DNA from: Paragordius varius
Taxonomy: Eukaryota > Nematomorpha
Length of the DNA: 64,000 nt
Assembly (NCBI GenBank): GCA_964247055.1
Contig: OZ176052.1
Location: forward strand, 11,780,001 to 11,844,000
Direction of reading: 5' to 3'
A program made the position numbers and the translations under genes. Under the pieces are notes generated by a model. The model saw nothing but the letters and a program-made list of their open reading frames with translations. It was not told the DNA's origin and ran no database searches. This document shows, one piece after another, positions 13,201 through 26,477 of the stretch; position 1 is the stretch's first letter; the number at the start of each line of letters is the position of its first letter.

Positions 13201-14330
13201 ACATAGAACTTTAAATCTATCGTTGTACTCTGACAAAAGTATTTTTAATAATGATTATGTAATGAATAGGTTCATCTACTAAATAATATTACGACTCATT
13301 CAAAAATTTTGGTATCATTCTTATTGATAATACCATTTTGTTAATATACCATTTAATATTGTAATGCTATCTTTTAGGTTTGGTGGGTTTTTAATAAAGC
13401 ATATAAATCGTATTTTACTTTTTGTTAGTATGTTTAAATTCCAAATAAAATTTATTTTTAGACCAATGCTCTTATTGTTGCCAGACTATCCATTTGCCAG
13501 TATCAATTTTCTTATGATATCTGGATTGAGGTAATAATATTAAATGTTTATACGCCTTTCATAATAAATTTACGTTTTATTGAATTAATATATATATTTA
13601 TCATTTCTATGTATTATATAGCATGTATCCTCTGTTTGTCAAGGATGGTTTAGTTATCCCATATTACGCAACATTTGTAATGTACTTTTTGTTATTTTGT
13701 CAAGAACTCATAATCAATCCGATATGTTCAACTTTCAAAATACCGACCAAAATAAATATGGTTTGTTAATTTATTTTTATAAACCTTATATGCCAGTTTG
13801 TTCTTTTACACTATATCAGAACCGGTTATATGGAACCGGAATCATTATCTTTTTACGTATTAATATTTTTGAGATTTTTAGATGATAGTCACAAACATAT
13901 AAATATAATTTTAAAATGCAATATATTACATGTGGAATGCAAAGCCAAAATTTTAGACAATTTTATATCATACTTGTACGAAGTAATATTTTTAATGCCT
14001 TAAAAAATTTGTACATAAAATAATTACATTATATCGTATTTTATATAGTATCGCATCTCTATGATAGCTTCATTAGTGTTAAGCGTTTCATTCCATTGGA
14101 TTAAGATTGGGGATCGTTACCATTTGCCAGACCTCATGACACTCCTTATATGTCAATTCTGTTTTATTCACTTTTTCTTTTACTTACTTTACTTCAATAC
14201 GCAAACACTATTTATGAACAACACTCTCAATGGAAAATTTGGAAGATGTTTAAGCCCTGTGAAACAAAGTAAATTAAATACGGAAATTATAAACAATCCA
14301 ACCGTGGCACAAATAAAAAAAGTTTTTTAG
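10292..14330 (+). CDS. ALG6: Dolichyl-P-Glc:Man9GlcNAc2-PP-dolichol alpha-1,3-glucosyltransferase
   Basis: ER membrane enzyme that adds the first glucose to the lipid-linked N-glycan precursor. Exons: 10292-10361, 10384-10468, 10495-10584, 10606-10694, 10719-10795, 10820-10884, 11264-11449, 11926-12061, 12165-12250, 12388-12472, 12568-12638, 13462-13530, 13622-13760, 14049-14330. The joined CDS is 1530 nt, 509 aa (human about 507), with no interruption. Landmarks: hydrophobic N-terminal segment ending [11 protein letters not shown], then [13 protein letters not shown] (D33 matches the catalytic Asp region of Alg6), [11 protein letters not shown] at 65-75, [65 protein letters not shown] and a late RYHLPDLM. 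Multiple membrane spans are evident. The ATG was chosen because it gives a start length like that of animal orthologues. Introns 1-5 are 22, 26, 21, 24 and 24 nt; introns 6-13 are 379, 476, 103, 137, 95, 823, 91 and 288 nt. All are GT-AG. The gene converges on the septin. Confidence 0.96.
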
Positions 14331-14662
14331 ATGCCCCAAGGGGAATTGTTATACAAAAAATTTTTGATTAAAAAATATAATGGGATTTATTGCAGTGAAA
14401 AAAAATTTGGTGATTAATTTATTTATGTTAGCCATAATATATTAGTGCGCATGATGCAAAAAAATGAATTATATTATTCAGTGATCTCAATAATCATATC
14501 AAAATAATAAATTAATATATATGATTAATGTTTTGGTGTTAAAAATATGTTAATTTATAGCAATGAATAAATATTGTCCTATGTTAGCTATACAAATGCT
14601 AGATGTAAAATAAATGCACTACTATATTAACACAGATGAGATTTATATCAAGGGAGCTCTTT
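14331..14662. other. Convergent 3' spacer between ALG6 and septin
   Basis: 332 bp shared by two converging transcripts. Plus-strand poly(A)-signal-like AATAAA occurs in GAATAAATATTG near 14565 and AAAATAAATGC near 14608. Minus-strand equivalents (TTTATT on this strand) lie near 14390 and 14420. If used, the two 3' UTRs would overlap. No other gene is seen. Confidence 0.6.
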
Positions 14663-17640
14663 TCATTTTTCGCCAATTTTCATTTTCATTTTTTCCAACA
14701 TTTCTTGCATTTGTTTCAGCTAAAAAATATTTTTTTTCAAGAAAATTATTGAAAGTATTAGTGTAGTAAAGTTAATAAATTTTTCTATCCACTTAGCTCT
14801 GTGCACCATTAATAATATCTTCATTGCATTATAAAACCATAAAAATTATTAAATACGTATACCTCTGCTTCTTTTTGCCTTAGAATACGGTCTTTTTCAT
14901 CCTCATCATCGGGGGTTTCTTTTGGTTTATCCCTAAACAAAAATGGGAAATATTGCGTATCTTATGTAACCTTTCATAATCTAAAAACTGGTTTCTCTGA
15001 CTTTTAAAAATTTGTATACTAATTACCATTCAATAAAATAAATAAATAATGATTTTCATTGTCTATTAGTGTCAAATTAAGCTCTATTCAATTTTTATAC
15101 AATGAAAACAATAATACCCTTTTCCTTGTTTAAGTTTAAGAGACCGGAAATTTTCGTAATGTAAATCATGAGTAACTTCTTGCAGATCTTGCATATGAGT
15201 ACTACATAAGCCAATAAATAAAATTTTACATTACCAAAAACACAAATTAAATTATAAACTAATTCTTTAAGTCAATACGATATAAATTGGTTTTAAACCA
15301 TAACAAAAAATAATTACTAACATTAGCATATTCCTTAATTTAAGGAAATCGCAATGGGAAACGTTCTCGACTTCAACCGTACCCCAAGGGTAAATGCGAC
15401 CCCTGGAATTCTTTTTATTTCCTTTGTTATCAATTAGCTCCATAGATCCACAAACAGCAAACGGTATCGAATTCTAAATTTTTATCATAATTATATATAT
15501 ATTTTTTTAAAAAGAATATATTTGATAAGATATAATACTAATTTGACTTAAATATCAATTATTAATTAGTAACATAAGTTTATGATATTTATAAGTAAAA
15601 ATTAATGCAAAATCACTAAATAAATTTAAAAGTGTTATTTATTAAAAACAATGCTCCAAAAGATATGTAGCAAATATTTATGTATGTTTTATTGAAATTT
15701 AATTTACCTTTAAACTGCGAACTTGTTGTTTAAAATCTTCATCTTCGTCACTTTCACAGTCTGGCATTTGATAAATATGAATATTATTCTCTGCGATTTC
15801 GCGCAAAACCTAAAATAATTAAATAAAATTAAAATATCAATAAAATTATTATGGTAAAAGATTTTTTTCCGTTTTACTATGCACATCTTGGCAAAAATTA
15901 AAATCTGTTTAAGGTTTATATTATTACATTTATCCATCATTTTTAATAATAGATTATATTATTAAAAAATAATAATTTAGGTAATCAACTCGCATCATGA
16001 TAAAGATATTAATAAAATTTTATTTTTTTTAAAAAAATTGGAATTGCATTACTTTCAACTAATTTATAAATATATATATACACTAAATTATTTGGAATTA
16101 AACAGTTAAGATTGCCCGTTCCATTCACTATATAGAAAAAAGGTAGGAATATTATATTTATGTATTTTACTAAATACCAAAGCATTTACATAATTATATA
16201 ATAACTTTTACGTGTAAATTTTGTCCAACAAAGTCTGCTATTTTACGTTACTTTGTTTTTAATTATATGGACTTAGATTAAATTTTGTTAAATGTGTAAA
16301 CCTTTTAAAACCCATATTTTTAAGTTAAAAGAATACTTTGTTTAATTATTTAAAAAACAATAATAAAATAGCATAATGGGTATTAGAATATATTTTGCAT
16401 TATTTTTCAAAAAAGGGGAAATTACCAACAACTATTTTCTTTCTACTCTTTTAAGATTAAAATCAGATAATTTTATCATAATTACTAACAGCCGCATGTG
16501 GTCTGCATTGAAAGGCGAATATTGCATAAATTTTATTAAAATTACAGCATAGTGTCAAACTAAGATATATTATATATATAAACTTAATTTAAATATTGAT
16601 CCTAATATCAATACACAAATAAAAAGATTAGATACTGATTAATATCGTGAAACATAAAAACTAAGGTTAATTATCTCAGAATAAACAACCAAATTAAATA
16701 TAATTTATATAAAATAATTTTTTACAGCAAAGCTTAGCATGATAGATTAATTACGGCGGAAAGGTTTAATTTAATTAACTAACTAACATTACAGATTTTC
16801 ACAAATAATGCATAAACTTTAAAATAAATTAAAATGAAGTAATAAAATGCAATAAATGACAAACCCTTTCTTTCAATGTTTTACATTCTTTTACAGTCAA
16901 TGTATCAGCTTTCGCAATCACAGGAACAATATTGACTTTATTGTGCAATTGTTTCATAAATTCAACGTCTAATGGTTTCAATCTTAAAATAATCAAATTT
17001 TGTTGTACTTTAGAATATAAATTTTGGTTTCAAAAAACTGAAAAACTTCAAAAAATTGTACCCATGTCCAATAGGATTTATGAAATAAAAACAGCAATGA
17101 ACTCGCGTGTCTACAATATGACGTCGGTTTAGGCCACTTTCATCGCACAAATAATGTTCAAACTGATCATTAATGTAATTTAGGATAGGTTCATAACTAA
17201 ATTTAACATTAAAAAATTAAAAACCAATTAGAATTATCAATTGCATCCCCGTATCCAGGTGTATCGACCACAGTTAAACGCAATTTTACACCTCGTTCTT
17301 CAATCTCGACGGAAGATGCCTCAATTTTTAACGTTTGATTAAGCTGATCTGAAAAGATATAAAGTTAAAATTACCTTCAGCATTAGGTAAAACCCTATCA
17401 GGGTATAGATCAGTTAAAAACAGACTATTAATCAATGTACTTTTTCCTAAGCCAGATTCACCTAAAATTATTATAAATTTATTCTGTACCTACAACCATA
17501 AGTGTAAATTCAAATCCCTTTTTAACTGACTTTCTATGAACTTGGTTAGGAAGATTGGCAAATCCAACATAATTAGCGCCGTCAAGAGGGCTCTAAACAA
17601 TAAATAATGACACAAAAACTTTTATATCGGTTAAAGACAT
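14663..17640 (-). CDS. Septin, SEPT2/SEPT1/4/5 group
   Basis: Filament-forming cytoskeletal GTPase acting at the cortex and division site. Exons (5' to 3' on the minus strand): 17640-17620, 17592-17490, 17461-17375, 17348-17225, 17196-17062, 16982-16865, 15809-15708, 15473-15322, 15201-15118, 14932-14863, 14719-14663. CDS 1053 nt, 350 aa, uninterrupted; human SEPT2 is 361 aa. Landmarks: [21 protein letters not shown]-loop GESGLGKST at 42-50, [12 protein letters not shown]76 in the position of the SEPT2 catalytic threonine, DTPGYGD at 99-105, AKAD at 180-183, and septin unique element [13 protein letters not shown] from 255. The C-terminal coil is short, [17 protein letters not shown]. Introns 1-4 are 27, 28, 26 and 28 nt; introns 5-10 are 79, 1055, 234, 120, 185 and 143 nt. 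The group assignment rests on motif order and spacing; the exact paralogue is not resolved. Confidence 0.96.
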
Positions 17641-17657
17641 TGGCTTGCTGGAGCTAA

Positions 17658-17659
17658 CT
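17658..17659 (-). promoter_or_regulatory. 3' splice acceptor 17 nt upstream of the septin ATG
   Basis: On the minus strand, TTAATTTTTAACAG ends 17 nt before the ATG. A leader this short fits spliced-leader trans-splicing or a 5'-UTR intron. Transcript data are not available here. Confidence 0.4.
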
Positions 17660-19078
17660 GTTAAAAATTAACGTATGTAATTTACAGTAAAACGTACCAA
17701 GAAAGAGAAAAGATTATAAAAAACAACAAACGCTGTAAGAAAAATTATTTTTACTGTGCTTATTTAAGGAATTATTATATATCTCTCCGTTATTTATTTT
17801 AATAATTACCATAGGTTAAGTACTAAATTTATACTGACTTTTATTCCAAAAATTGAATTTTCGGATTTGTGTACACATTTATTATTTATTTGAAAATTAA
17901 ATATTATTAAGTTCTGTTTCACACCATTGTTTTAAATTAGAAAAAAATTATTGATATAGAGCTAATCACACTTTTATATCCCACCAATTTTTGAATTTTT
18001 TTTTCCAAATCAATTGACCCCATAACAAATTTTGATATTAAAAAACTGAAAAGAGCGGTGCCAATTCAAATATATGCCTACCTTAACACTTCGATACGAA
18101 ATGGAAGGTAATATTTAAATTGGTATTAATTAAGGCTGACCAGTTTATAAATACACTGAGTCCAAAATCGGGAGGTATATTAAACAACCTGTTATATATA
18201 TCTTCTGAATGATAATTCAGATCATGGTGCTTTTTGTTTTGGCGCTTACGAATGATAAACGAAAGTTTTAGAGATCTTTTTGTAGTAAGTGCCCTTATCA
18301 GAAAAAGCAAAATTTGCGCACATTTTTTTAAAAAAATTGTTTTGGTGCTTCATTCTAAAAATTACTAAAATATATCATAAAATCCCAATAAAGAGCAAAT
18401 CAATATTTTTAAAATATTACAATTTTTAGATGTGTGCTTCGAATGTCCAATATTTTTAACTCTTCGATAGGGTATTTCTTTAAAATGAGTGCAAAATGCC
18501 GTAGATATTATAAAAACACTTTTTCATTCTATGATGAGCTAAATATTTCAGTCGCTTCAAAATTTTAATTTGAAAGCTGGTTTACCTTTGAATTTTGGTT
18601 ATTGATAACAAAATACAATTTATATTTGACATAAATTTAAGTATTACGAATTTTATTAAAAATATTAAATGGTTTAAATACATTCCATATTTTGAAATAT
18701 TTAATTTTAAAAATTCATCATGATATCTATTCCTATGGACTGTAGAGCTGGTTTGTATTCACGTGTTTGTAAAAATAAAATAAATTAGCAGAAATATATT
18801 TTAGCTTTGATAGTTTATCAAACTTTTCGACGGCATTTATGTTTTACAACTATCTATCAAATATCGTCTTTTATAACTAAAATTTAATACTATACTAAAA
18901 TCACCTTATTATATATAAATAACGATAAATTTCGCATTTTTAAAATATTAACTAACGTGATGTTGCCTAAATTTTTCCTTCGGGTTTATTCATAAAATGT
19001 AATCGTTTAAAATTTTTCTATGCACCAATATTTTGTGTAACTTAGTGTAAATCGAGGAATATGTAAAATAATTTAACG
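17660..19078. other. Upstream flank of septin; gene-free, with a family A fragment
   Basis: No exon is recognised. 18105-18440 carries family A blocks (AATTTGCGCACATTTTTTT, TTCATTCTAAAAATTACT, TTTTTAGATGTGTGCTTCGA) without clear ends. A 75-codon minus-strand open frame over it is repeat-derived. Confidence 0.55.
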
Positions 19079-19106
19079 ATATATATATATATATATATAT
19101 ATATAT
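19079..19106. repeat. TA array at the edge of a family A element
   Basis: 28 bp of alternating TA directly followed by the family A end ATTCTGATAGATAAACG. Confidence 0.85.
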
Positions 19107-19340
19107 TCTGATAGATAAACGCAACAGGTCAATGGTCCTTTTGGTTTTGGGCCTTAAATTCAAGAAGTTATTATCACTTTTCTCGATCCATATCGAAATA
19201 TCACGAAACGCACTTTATGCTGATTAATATTTTTTGGTATAAATGTTTCATTCCGAAAAATATTTTAAAATATATCATATGCTATAATCAAAATGCTATA
19301 CAATCTATAAATTTATAAAAATGGAAAATGCTGCTATTTT
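19107..19340. mobile_element. MITE family A, left half
   Basis: Starts ATTCTGATAGATAAACGC and continues with CTTTTGGTTTTGGGCC, GTTTCATTCCGAAAAATAT and ATATATCATATG blocks in the family A order. The right terminal repeat was not found. Confidence 0.55.
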
Positions 19341-20365
19341 TGTTAAACTTTAATTAGGTGTGCAGACCCTCAAATCGGCTGATCTTATAAATGCCGAGAT
19401 ACACAAGTTATTATGTAAAAAAGAATACTTTGCTTAATAAATTCTTTTAGCAAGATTTTTTGCGTATTTTATGGTGAAACATGATATAAACCATGCTGTA
19501 TACTCGCTCTTCTGATATATTTTAATCGGCGCACCAAAAATTTGGAAAACCAATTAAATATATATAATTTCATAATTTGCAAAAATGCTATTCATCACTC
19601 TTGATAATTTTGATATTTATTAAACAATTGCTCCATTAACAATAAATTTTAACTTAAAAAGATCATTGCTCTAAGCACTATATATCAAATATCTTTTTAT
19701 TGATCATTGTAAAAATTTTGATAATCAATTATCAAAAATTGGTAAAATAAGTTTTTATATTGTGTTCGTATATTTTTTACAGTTTTTATGTCGTAATCTA
19801 TAATGTATTTATTAATTTGGTCAGCCACGCGAAGCCATTTGTGTGGGCCACCACTGGTGTAAACGATATTAAATAAACTTGTTGATAATATTAAAATAAT
19901 CTTTCCGATACAAATTCTGATTTACTTATCTTTAACCTCAAATTTTGAATATTTTGTATTTATTTATAAAGGCGCCTATCAAAATATGCGCTTTTATTAG
20001 CTCCTGTCATCCCTAAAATTGGCAAAATTTAAATGAAAATCGTGCCTATAAGTTATCTTTTAGGAAACATATAGGTTCATTTGAAACAATTTTTTTGTCA
20101 TATTTTTAAATTAGCTCGTGTGTTCAGTTCCTTTAGACTGTTTCGCATTATAATAAAGTGTTTACGAAATCAATCAAAAAATAATAGAAAAAGTATACCT
20201 CTTGAAAGATAATGCCTAAAAATCTTATTAATTTCAACACATTCTTATTCTCAACAAATTAAAATCTTTTGGGTGTGTCTTATTTCCATTACCTAATATA
20301 TATATATATATATATATATATAATCATATGAAGCAATTTTACAGAGAGCCCAAAGGCGAATTCGG
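19341..20365. other. Gene-free, mixed repeats
   Basis: Mostly A+T-rich sequence without exons. At 19826-19860 the G+C-richer segment ends GGGCCACCACTGGTG, whose reverse complement CACCAGTGGTGGCCC looks like a hAT-type terminus; no partner end was found. A 27 bp TA array lies at about 20296-20322. Confidence 0.4.
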
Positions 20366-20622
20366 TATATACTATTTACAATTCAAATTTACCCTTGAAT
20401 TTGAATTCACCCTAAAAATAATTTATTATTTTCAAAAAATGAAATTTTGTGTAAAATTAATATTATACTTAAACTATGCTATAAAGATATATTACATATG
20501 AATGATATAGCCCGAAATAAAAAATATAGGTAATTTTTAATTTTAAAAATTGCAAAATACATTTTTAGGATGAATTTGAATTGTTCAACGGTGAATTAAG
20601 GGTGAATTTGAAGTGTAAATGG

Positions 20623-20630
<8 letters not shown>
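20366..20630. mobile_element. MITE family C, complete short copy
   Basis: Inverted ends: TATATACTATTTACAATTCA on the left, and on the right TGAAGTGTAAATGGTATATA, its near-reverse complement. Both are followed inwards by GGGTGAATT/AATTCACCC-type repeats. Length about 265 bp, no coding capacity. The right end merges into a TA array (20622-20647). A second copy is at 28833-29084. Confidence 0.7.
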
Positions 20631-20647
<17 letters not shown>

Positions 20648-20654
<7 letters not shown>

Positions 20655-23600
20655 GGATTATTTCTTTCAAAAATGAGCATATCATACTGAGCTCGAATCG
20701 ACTCCTATTTTCGGTAAAATTAGTGTTTTTCGCAAAAAATCATTATCTTTAAATAGTTTTCTAGCCATAAGAAGACAATTATGGCCATTTATTTTATATG
20801 TTCGCCTTTCATAGTCGTACCACATTTTGAAAAACAGAGTTAGCAACATAAAAGAATAAGGGTCATGAAATGAGCCTAAAGAAATTTCTGGGTATTCATT
20901 TTAAAAGCTAAGAAGAGATTTTAAGCCACCATTTTTGAGAGTCAAAAATTTCAAAACTCATAATTCAAGCAAGATGTAAATTTGGATCAATAAAGTTTAG
21001 TTTAAACTGCACATTCACTTGATCAATTTTGAGTCGGCTCAATATCTCCTTTATATGGCCCAAGTCTCTCTGTAAGGACTCTACATATATTTATCATAAA
21101 TTGGAAGGACCATATTTATAAAATGGTCAAACAGGGTTTTAACCAAATTTATTTAATTGAAATCGAGTTCCATATCTTTCGAAAGATTAACACCGTAGGG
21201 TTAAAACGCCTTATTTTTTGCTTAAATAAATACTATTTGGGTTTAATTGGCATTTATAAAACAAACCTTTATTTTGTTATCAATATTATGCCCAATGCTC
21301 TGGAACATATTTGTTATAAAATTCATAGAATATGTAAGAAAATTCATAACATATTCTAGTATTAATATGCACACTCACATACTTTAATATGATGATAAAT
21401 TGATTTTTAACCAGATAAAATATTTATTTATTTATGTTGCGCAATGTTTTGTTTCATAAAAAAATTATGTAATAAGATTACATATGTCCCGTTTGATTTA
21501 TTTATTTATATAATATTGATAATATTCTAAGATATACACTCATAGATTTTTACATTGTTGTATTTGTGCAACATAGTTGCATGATTAAAAATAATAAGAA
21601 AATATACCATAAAAATTTACAATTGGCTTCTTAAATGTCCAGTTTAACACAATGAAATAATAATTAATGTAATATTATCACATTATACAATAATTATTGA
21701 TATTATCTAATAATAACAAAACAGCAAAATCAACCAAATGTTTTTTATCAAAAGAAAGTAAAACCAGAATAAATAATCAAGGAGTGCTGAAAAGATCAAA
21801 TTACTTCACAATATATGATTCGGTACACAACAAACACACCTTTAATCAGTATTATCTTTATTATATGATTTAGAAATTCTGTTACAAAAATAAATCACTT
21901 TGTATATGGTGACTTCCACCACTTTTAATAAAAATAACAATCAAACGATAAAATTAGCATACACACAATGGATACAGACAGGTAGTAAAAATTAACAACT
22001 GTCGCAAAAACATGTTTTCAAGACGGCATTTGTCTCCAAGCAACATAATATAATATATCTCCTATTTTCTATCCTAAAGCAATAGCCTTGCCATATTACA
22101 TAATTTTGATTTTACATGAATTCTCTGTTTCTTACTTAGTTTTTACAAGTCATTTCTTTCACAAAATCTTGCAAAACTGTTATATCTTTCCATGAAAAAA
22201 TTCTTATTATGTAAATTTATTTTACCATTTTTTGGACACCTATTAAAATCAATTTACAATTGAAACTTTTTTGATTCAGCTACGATTCTAGCGTATGCAA
22301 ATTTTTTAGACCTAGCCATATATCTTTATAAAGATTTTTATGATTTCATTCAAGTAGTTTGCTTTTTACGCGAAATTAAAATATCAAAAAAAAAACCGCA
22401 GTCACCGTTTAATTATCCATTTTTATGCAAATTATCATTTGACAAAGCAGACGATTCTTTTCTATCATCTCTTATTCTCGTATTATTATTATTGATTGGA
22501 GAACTCGTCCATTAATCGAGGTAAATGACTTATTTTAAAACAATGAATTTAAAGATTTTTTTCTAAATATTGCCCAATGACAATGTATTTTAATTTTAAT
22601 ACAATGTAACGCCATTTCCCATTTTATTTTATGTGATGTTGGGATTTTAATTCCCTCAAGTCTCATCATTTTACAATCACAATATTTGATGTCAACATCA
22701 AAATTATGAAATTTTTGGAGAGATAAAGAATTTTAACATAATTATGTATCTCTATTGTAGATCACATAAAGATTATTTATCCTGTTTTTTTGGGTTTATG
22801 TTGCGACAAATATTTTTTATAGTTTCTAAAGTTTATAACAAGTATCCACATTACTCTTATTATATATGATAAAATTTGTAATATTTTATTTAACACATTT
22901 AATCCATCAAAGAGTTGCGATGTTTAAGTTTTTAATATTAATGTGGTCATTAACCGTTTTATTACATATGTAATTCAGCCAAAAAAGTTCGTTACCCACC
23001 CAATATATAAATTAACGTATATCAATCAAACTAACACGTAGTTTAATTAAATTAAATATTGGTGGTGCTCAAAAACAACACTTTTGCCAAGAATATTTAC
23101 ATAATATTATACAAGTGACAAATTATTATATATGTAATTTATTTTTTGAATATACAAGTAGATTGTTCCTTCTTCTTTAAAACTTAAATCTTTAGAATAC
23201 AAGAGATTCTGAAACACGACAATGATTAGTTTTTTTACTTAGAAAAAACATATATGTGTGTGAATTAGTATGCATAAATTTTGTAATTTTAAAATATGAC
23301 CAATCAATTGAAAACTATTATTTGTACAAAAAATAAAAAAAACATAATTTTAGATAAGTACGTTTTACATAATGAAAAAGGTTGATTAAATTTTACTTTT
23401 AATTATCTAAAATTCAACAATTCTCCAATTTCACAGTATATACTATCATAATAAAATAAACATATCAAAAATATGGGAAAAAAGTTTAATTACTACCATT
23501 TGTGCTTTTTTTGTCATACACTACTGTATTAAATTTCTCGTTATGTAATGTGGAAAAAGGTCATAACTATTTTGTTGAAGACCTAACATAAGTTTTAATT

Positions 23601-26040
23601 TACTGAATTGTCAAGAGTTTATAGTTGTGTTTTAATATCTTTTGCAACTTATCTCCTATATTTTTAATATGTAAAGATTTTTTGGCTTTTAAACCGTTTA
23701 AATGTCAGCAAAATACTTACGGATTACGAGAATTAAAATTCTACTTAACGATTCTTCTTTACTAAAGTTCCCATGACTAACAAGTATTAATGTAAAATGT
23801 ACTATGTTTTACAATGTTGCAAATACATCTAAATACTTAATCAGTGATGACTACTCTTAAAATATTATTGTCTTTTTATAAAAACATGGAGATCTATAAA
23901 TAAGGGATTCATGGTTTTTATTGTTACTCATTAACTATATAAGTAATGTGCTGAGTTTAAAGCCATTCCCATAGTCTCCACACAAAATTCTATTAATAAT
24001 AATATTTCCCATCATTCTTTAACATTAAAAAAACGACGTAAAAGTAAAAAATAAAGACTTCTTCTTGATATTCAATATTTAGTATGGAATTTAGCAATTT
24101 TTTATACTATGCGCCATAAAATATAAATGAATATGTATACTTATATAATAATGTATTCATTCCTGTCCACATATAACCAACCAAAACGCATATATTATAT
24201 AATAATTATGTTGTAACTGTTTAAAAATATGTATGATGTTTTAATGTTTCTGAGTTATACAAAGTTACATATATATGGATATCTATCAATACATCAATAC
24301 TACCTTTTATTACTTACGTATAATTAGCATTATTACATATCCCATATTGAATAAAACAAATTGTACGTATACACAAAATTATTTAGCATTTAAATTCCGA
24401 CTTCCGTTAATTTTCTTACAAATAAATATTTTACCACATAAATTAGTTATATGTTACTTAACCTTAAAACAATGCGATTCTAGGATTAGTATTTTATTGC
24501 ATCAATAATCTCTCTCATTCCCTAAAATATAAAACCACACACACACACACACCAATTGTTTTTAATCAATAAACAAAGTAAAAGTATTTTCTCGATTGTG
24601 CTCTATCCTCATTAACATGTAAATAGTTTTTTTTGGTTTATATTATATAAGGAAAAATCATTGATTACAACTTTTTTTCCCTATATATATCACCAACGTA
24701 AGATCAAAGAAATTGTGTTACAATGAAAAAGCCAAAGTGTTTTGTGACCAAAAAACGTCTTTAATATTAATAAATGCCAACAGGTTCCTTTTCAAAAATC
24801 TTATCTTGTACATTTATTCTTTTATTTATTTTATTGTTTGGTAATATCCATTGAGGTGTATAACTTTTACACACGTTTGATTAATAAATATAAGATTGGT
24901 TTTTTGTTGCATTTTTTTAAAGAAAGAGCATATCATCTCATACTACTCAATGCAATGCACATCGAATCCCCTCTTCTTATACATAACATTACTTAGGCAC
25001 TACTTAAATTTTTAACTGTAAAAAACGAAAAAAATAAATTTTTTATTTATATAAATTGGAAAACAATAACCTCCTCTTTACTACATGTTAAACAAGAACA
25101 ATAATAATGGTTTTTTTTTCTAGAAGAATCATAAAAATCATGCGTATTAATTTATCAATCAAATCTATGATGTAATAGTATCGAAAACTTTTTTCCAATT
25201 CAAAATGGATAAAATAATAGAATATCCTATATTATATATTTGTTCATGAACGGGAAAGTTCATACTGTTTAAATTTTTCATAAAGTTAGATTTTCTGTTT
25301 ATAATCAAAAAGGCATATGATAAAAGGCAATAAATTTTTTTAGTATCTGTAATAAAATTTAATATTGATATCAAATGCAAATAGTAATTGAGCTCTTTCG
25401 CTCAAACCTGATTTAAATTCTGCCCTTTGTAATATTTCCTTTCAATGTATAATTGGATTTGGTTAATTTGGATTATTTTGACAAATATAGACCAAATTAA
25501 GGTTTCGTTGAAATTTTTTATATTAACCTAACATTCTTAAGTTTGGGTAAAATTTAAATGATTTGAACGACATCATTTAAAAGAAACGTAACTTTACAAT
25601 GTTTAACATTTTTCATTAAACTATTAGTTAATTTATATTTTTATTAACTGGTATCAAACGAATTAAACTGGATATAATAAATTACGATTTGGATATTACT
25701 CTTAATTTACTACTCTCAGGAACGAATTTAATTTATTTTTTATTAGGCTTAATATTTAATTATTTTTTGATACAGTTCTCAAATCCTACAAACAGAATAC
25801 TAAAGAACGTTAGTTTTACCAAAAAAATAAAATTTAATATGTATACTGTAAAACAATTATGGTTACAGATTGTAATTTAAACAATTAAATTAATTCTTTT
25901 ATATTTTTAACTTTTATCCTACCTATAATGGCACTTTTTTTGATTATATTTTAATCATTTATTTTTATCAAAAGGGTGTTCTAATTTCCACTTAGACATA
26001 AACTTAACCGCAAACTTAAATAAAAAATTTGAGTTCTTGC
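20648..26040. other. Long gene-free stretch
   Basis: 5.4 kb of A+T-rich DNA with simple repeats only, including a short CA array near 24535-24553. Open frames of 60-78 codons on both strands have no recognisable motif and are at chance level for this composition. I find no convincing splice-flanked exon. Confidence 0.5.
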
Positions 26041-26290
26041 ACACACCACAAATGTTTTACGACAAAAATCCGACGGGCCGCATATGTGAAATATATGAGT
26101 ATAAATAATTTTTTTATTTATAAATAAAACTGAAAAAAAATATTTTTAATATTTTGGGTAGTTCTTTGCCAAAATTTGAAAAGAGGCATCCAGAAAATTA
26201 CTTAAAAAATATCAATTTAACCTAGTATTTTTTAAAATTTGTCACGGCCTGCAGAAATATTTTGGAAGGCCGCCGTGGTTAAAATTTCTA
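26041..26290. mobile_element. hAT-like non-autonomous relic (family D)
   Basis: GACGGGCCGCATATGTGA on the left and TGTCACGGCCTGCAGAAATA on the right match the interior of the element at 49094-49519. Both share the pattern GGGCCGCAT ... GTCCGCAG/GCCTGCAG ... TTTTGGA. The terminal repeats are decayed and no target duplication is clear. Confidence 0.5.
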
Positions 26291-26444
26291 CATTCTACCA
26301 TTATCTGTTATTTTTTTAGATAGATATTACATAACAATATCCTACTTTGGGGTGTTGATGAGTTATAAAAAAATAAATATTTGAATCAAATTAAATAGCA
26401 CATGAACTTAGCGTATACAAAAAACTATAGTAATCCAGGATTCC

Positions 26445-26477
<33 letters not shown>

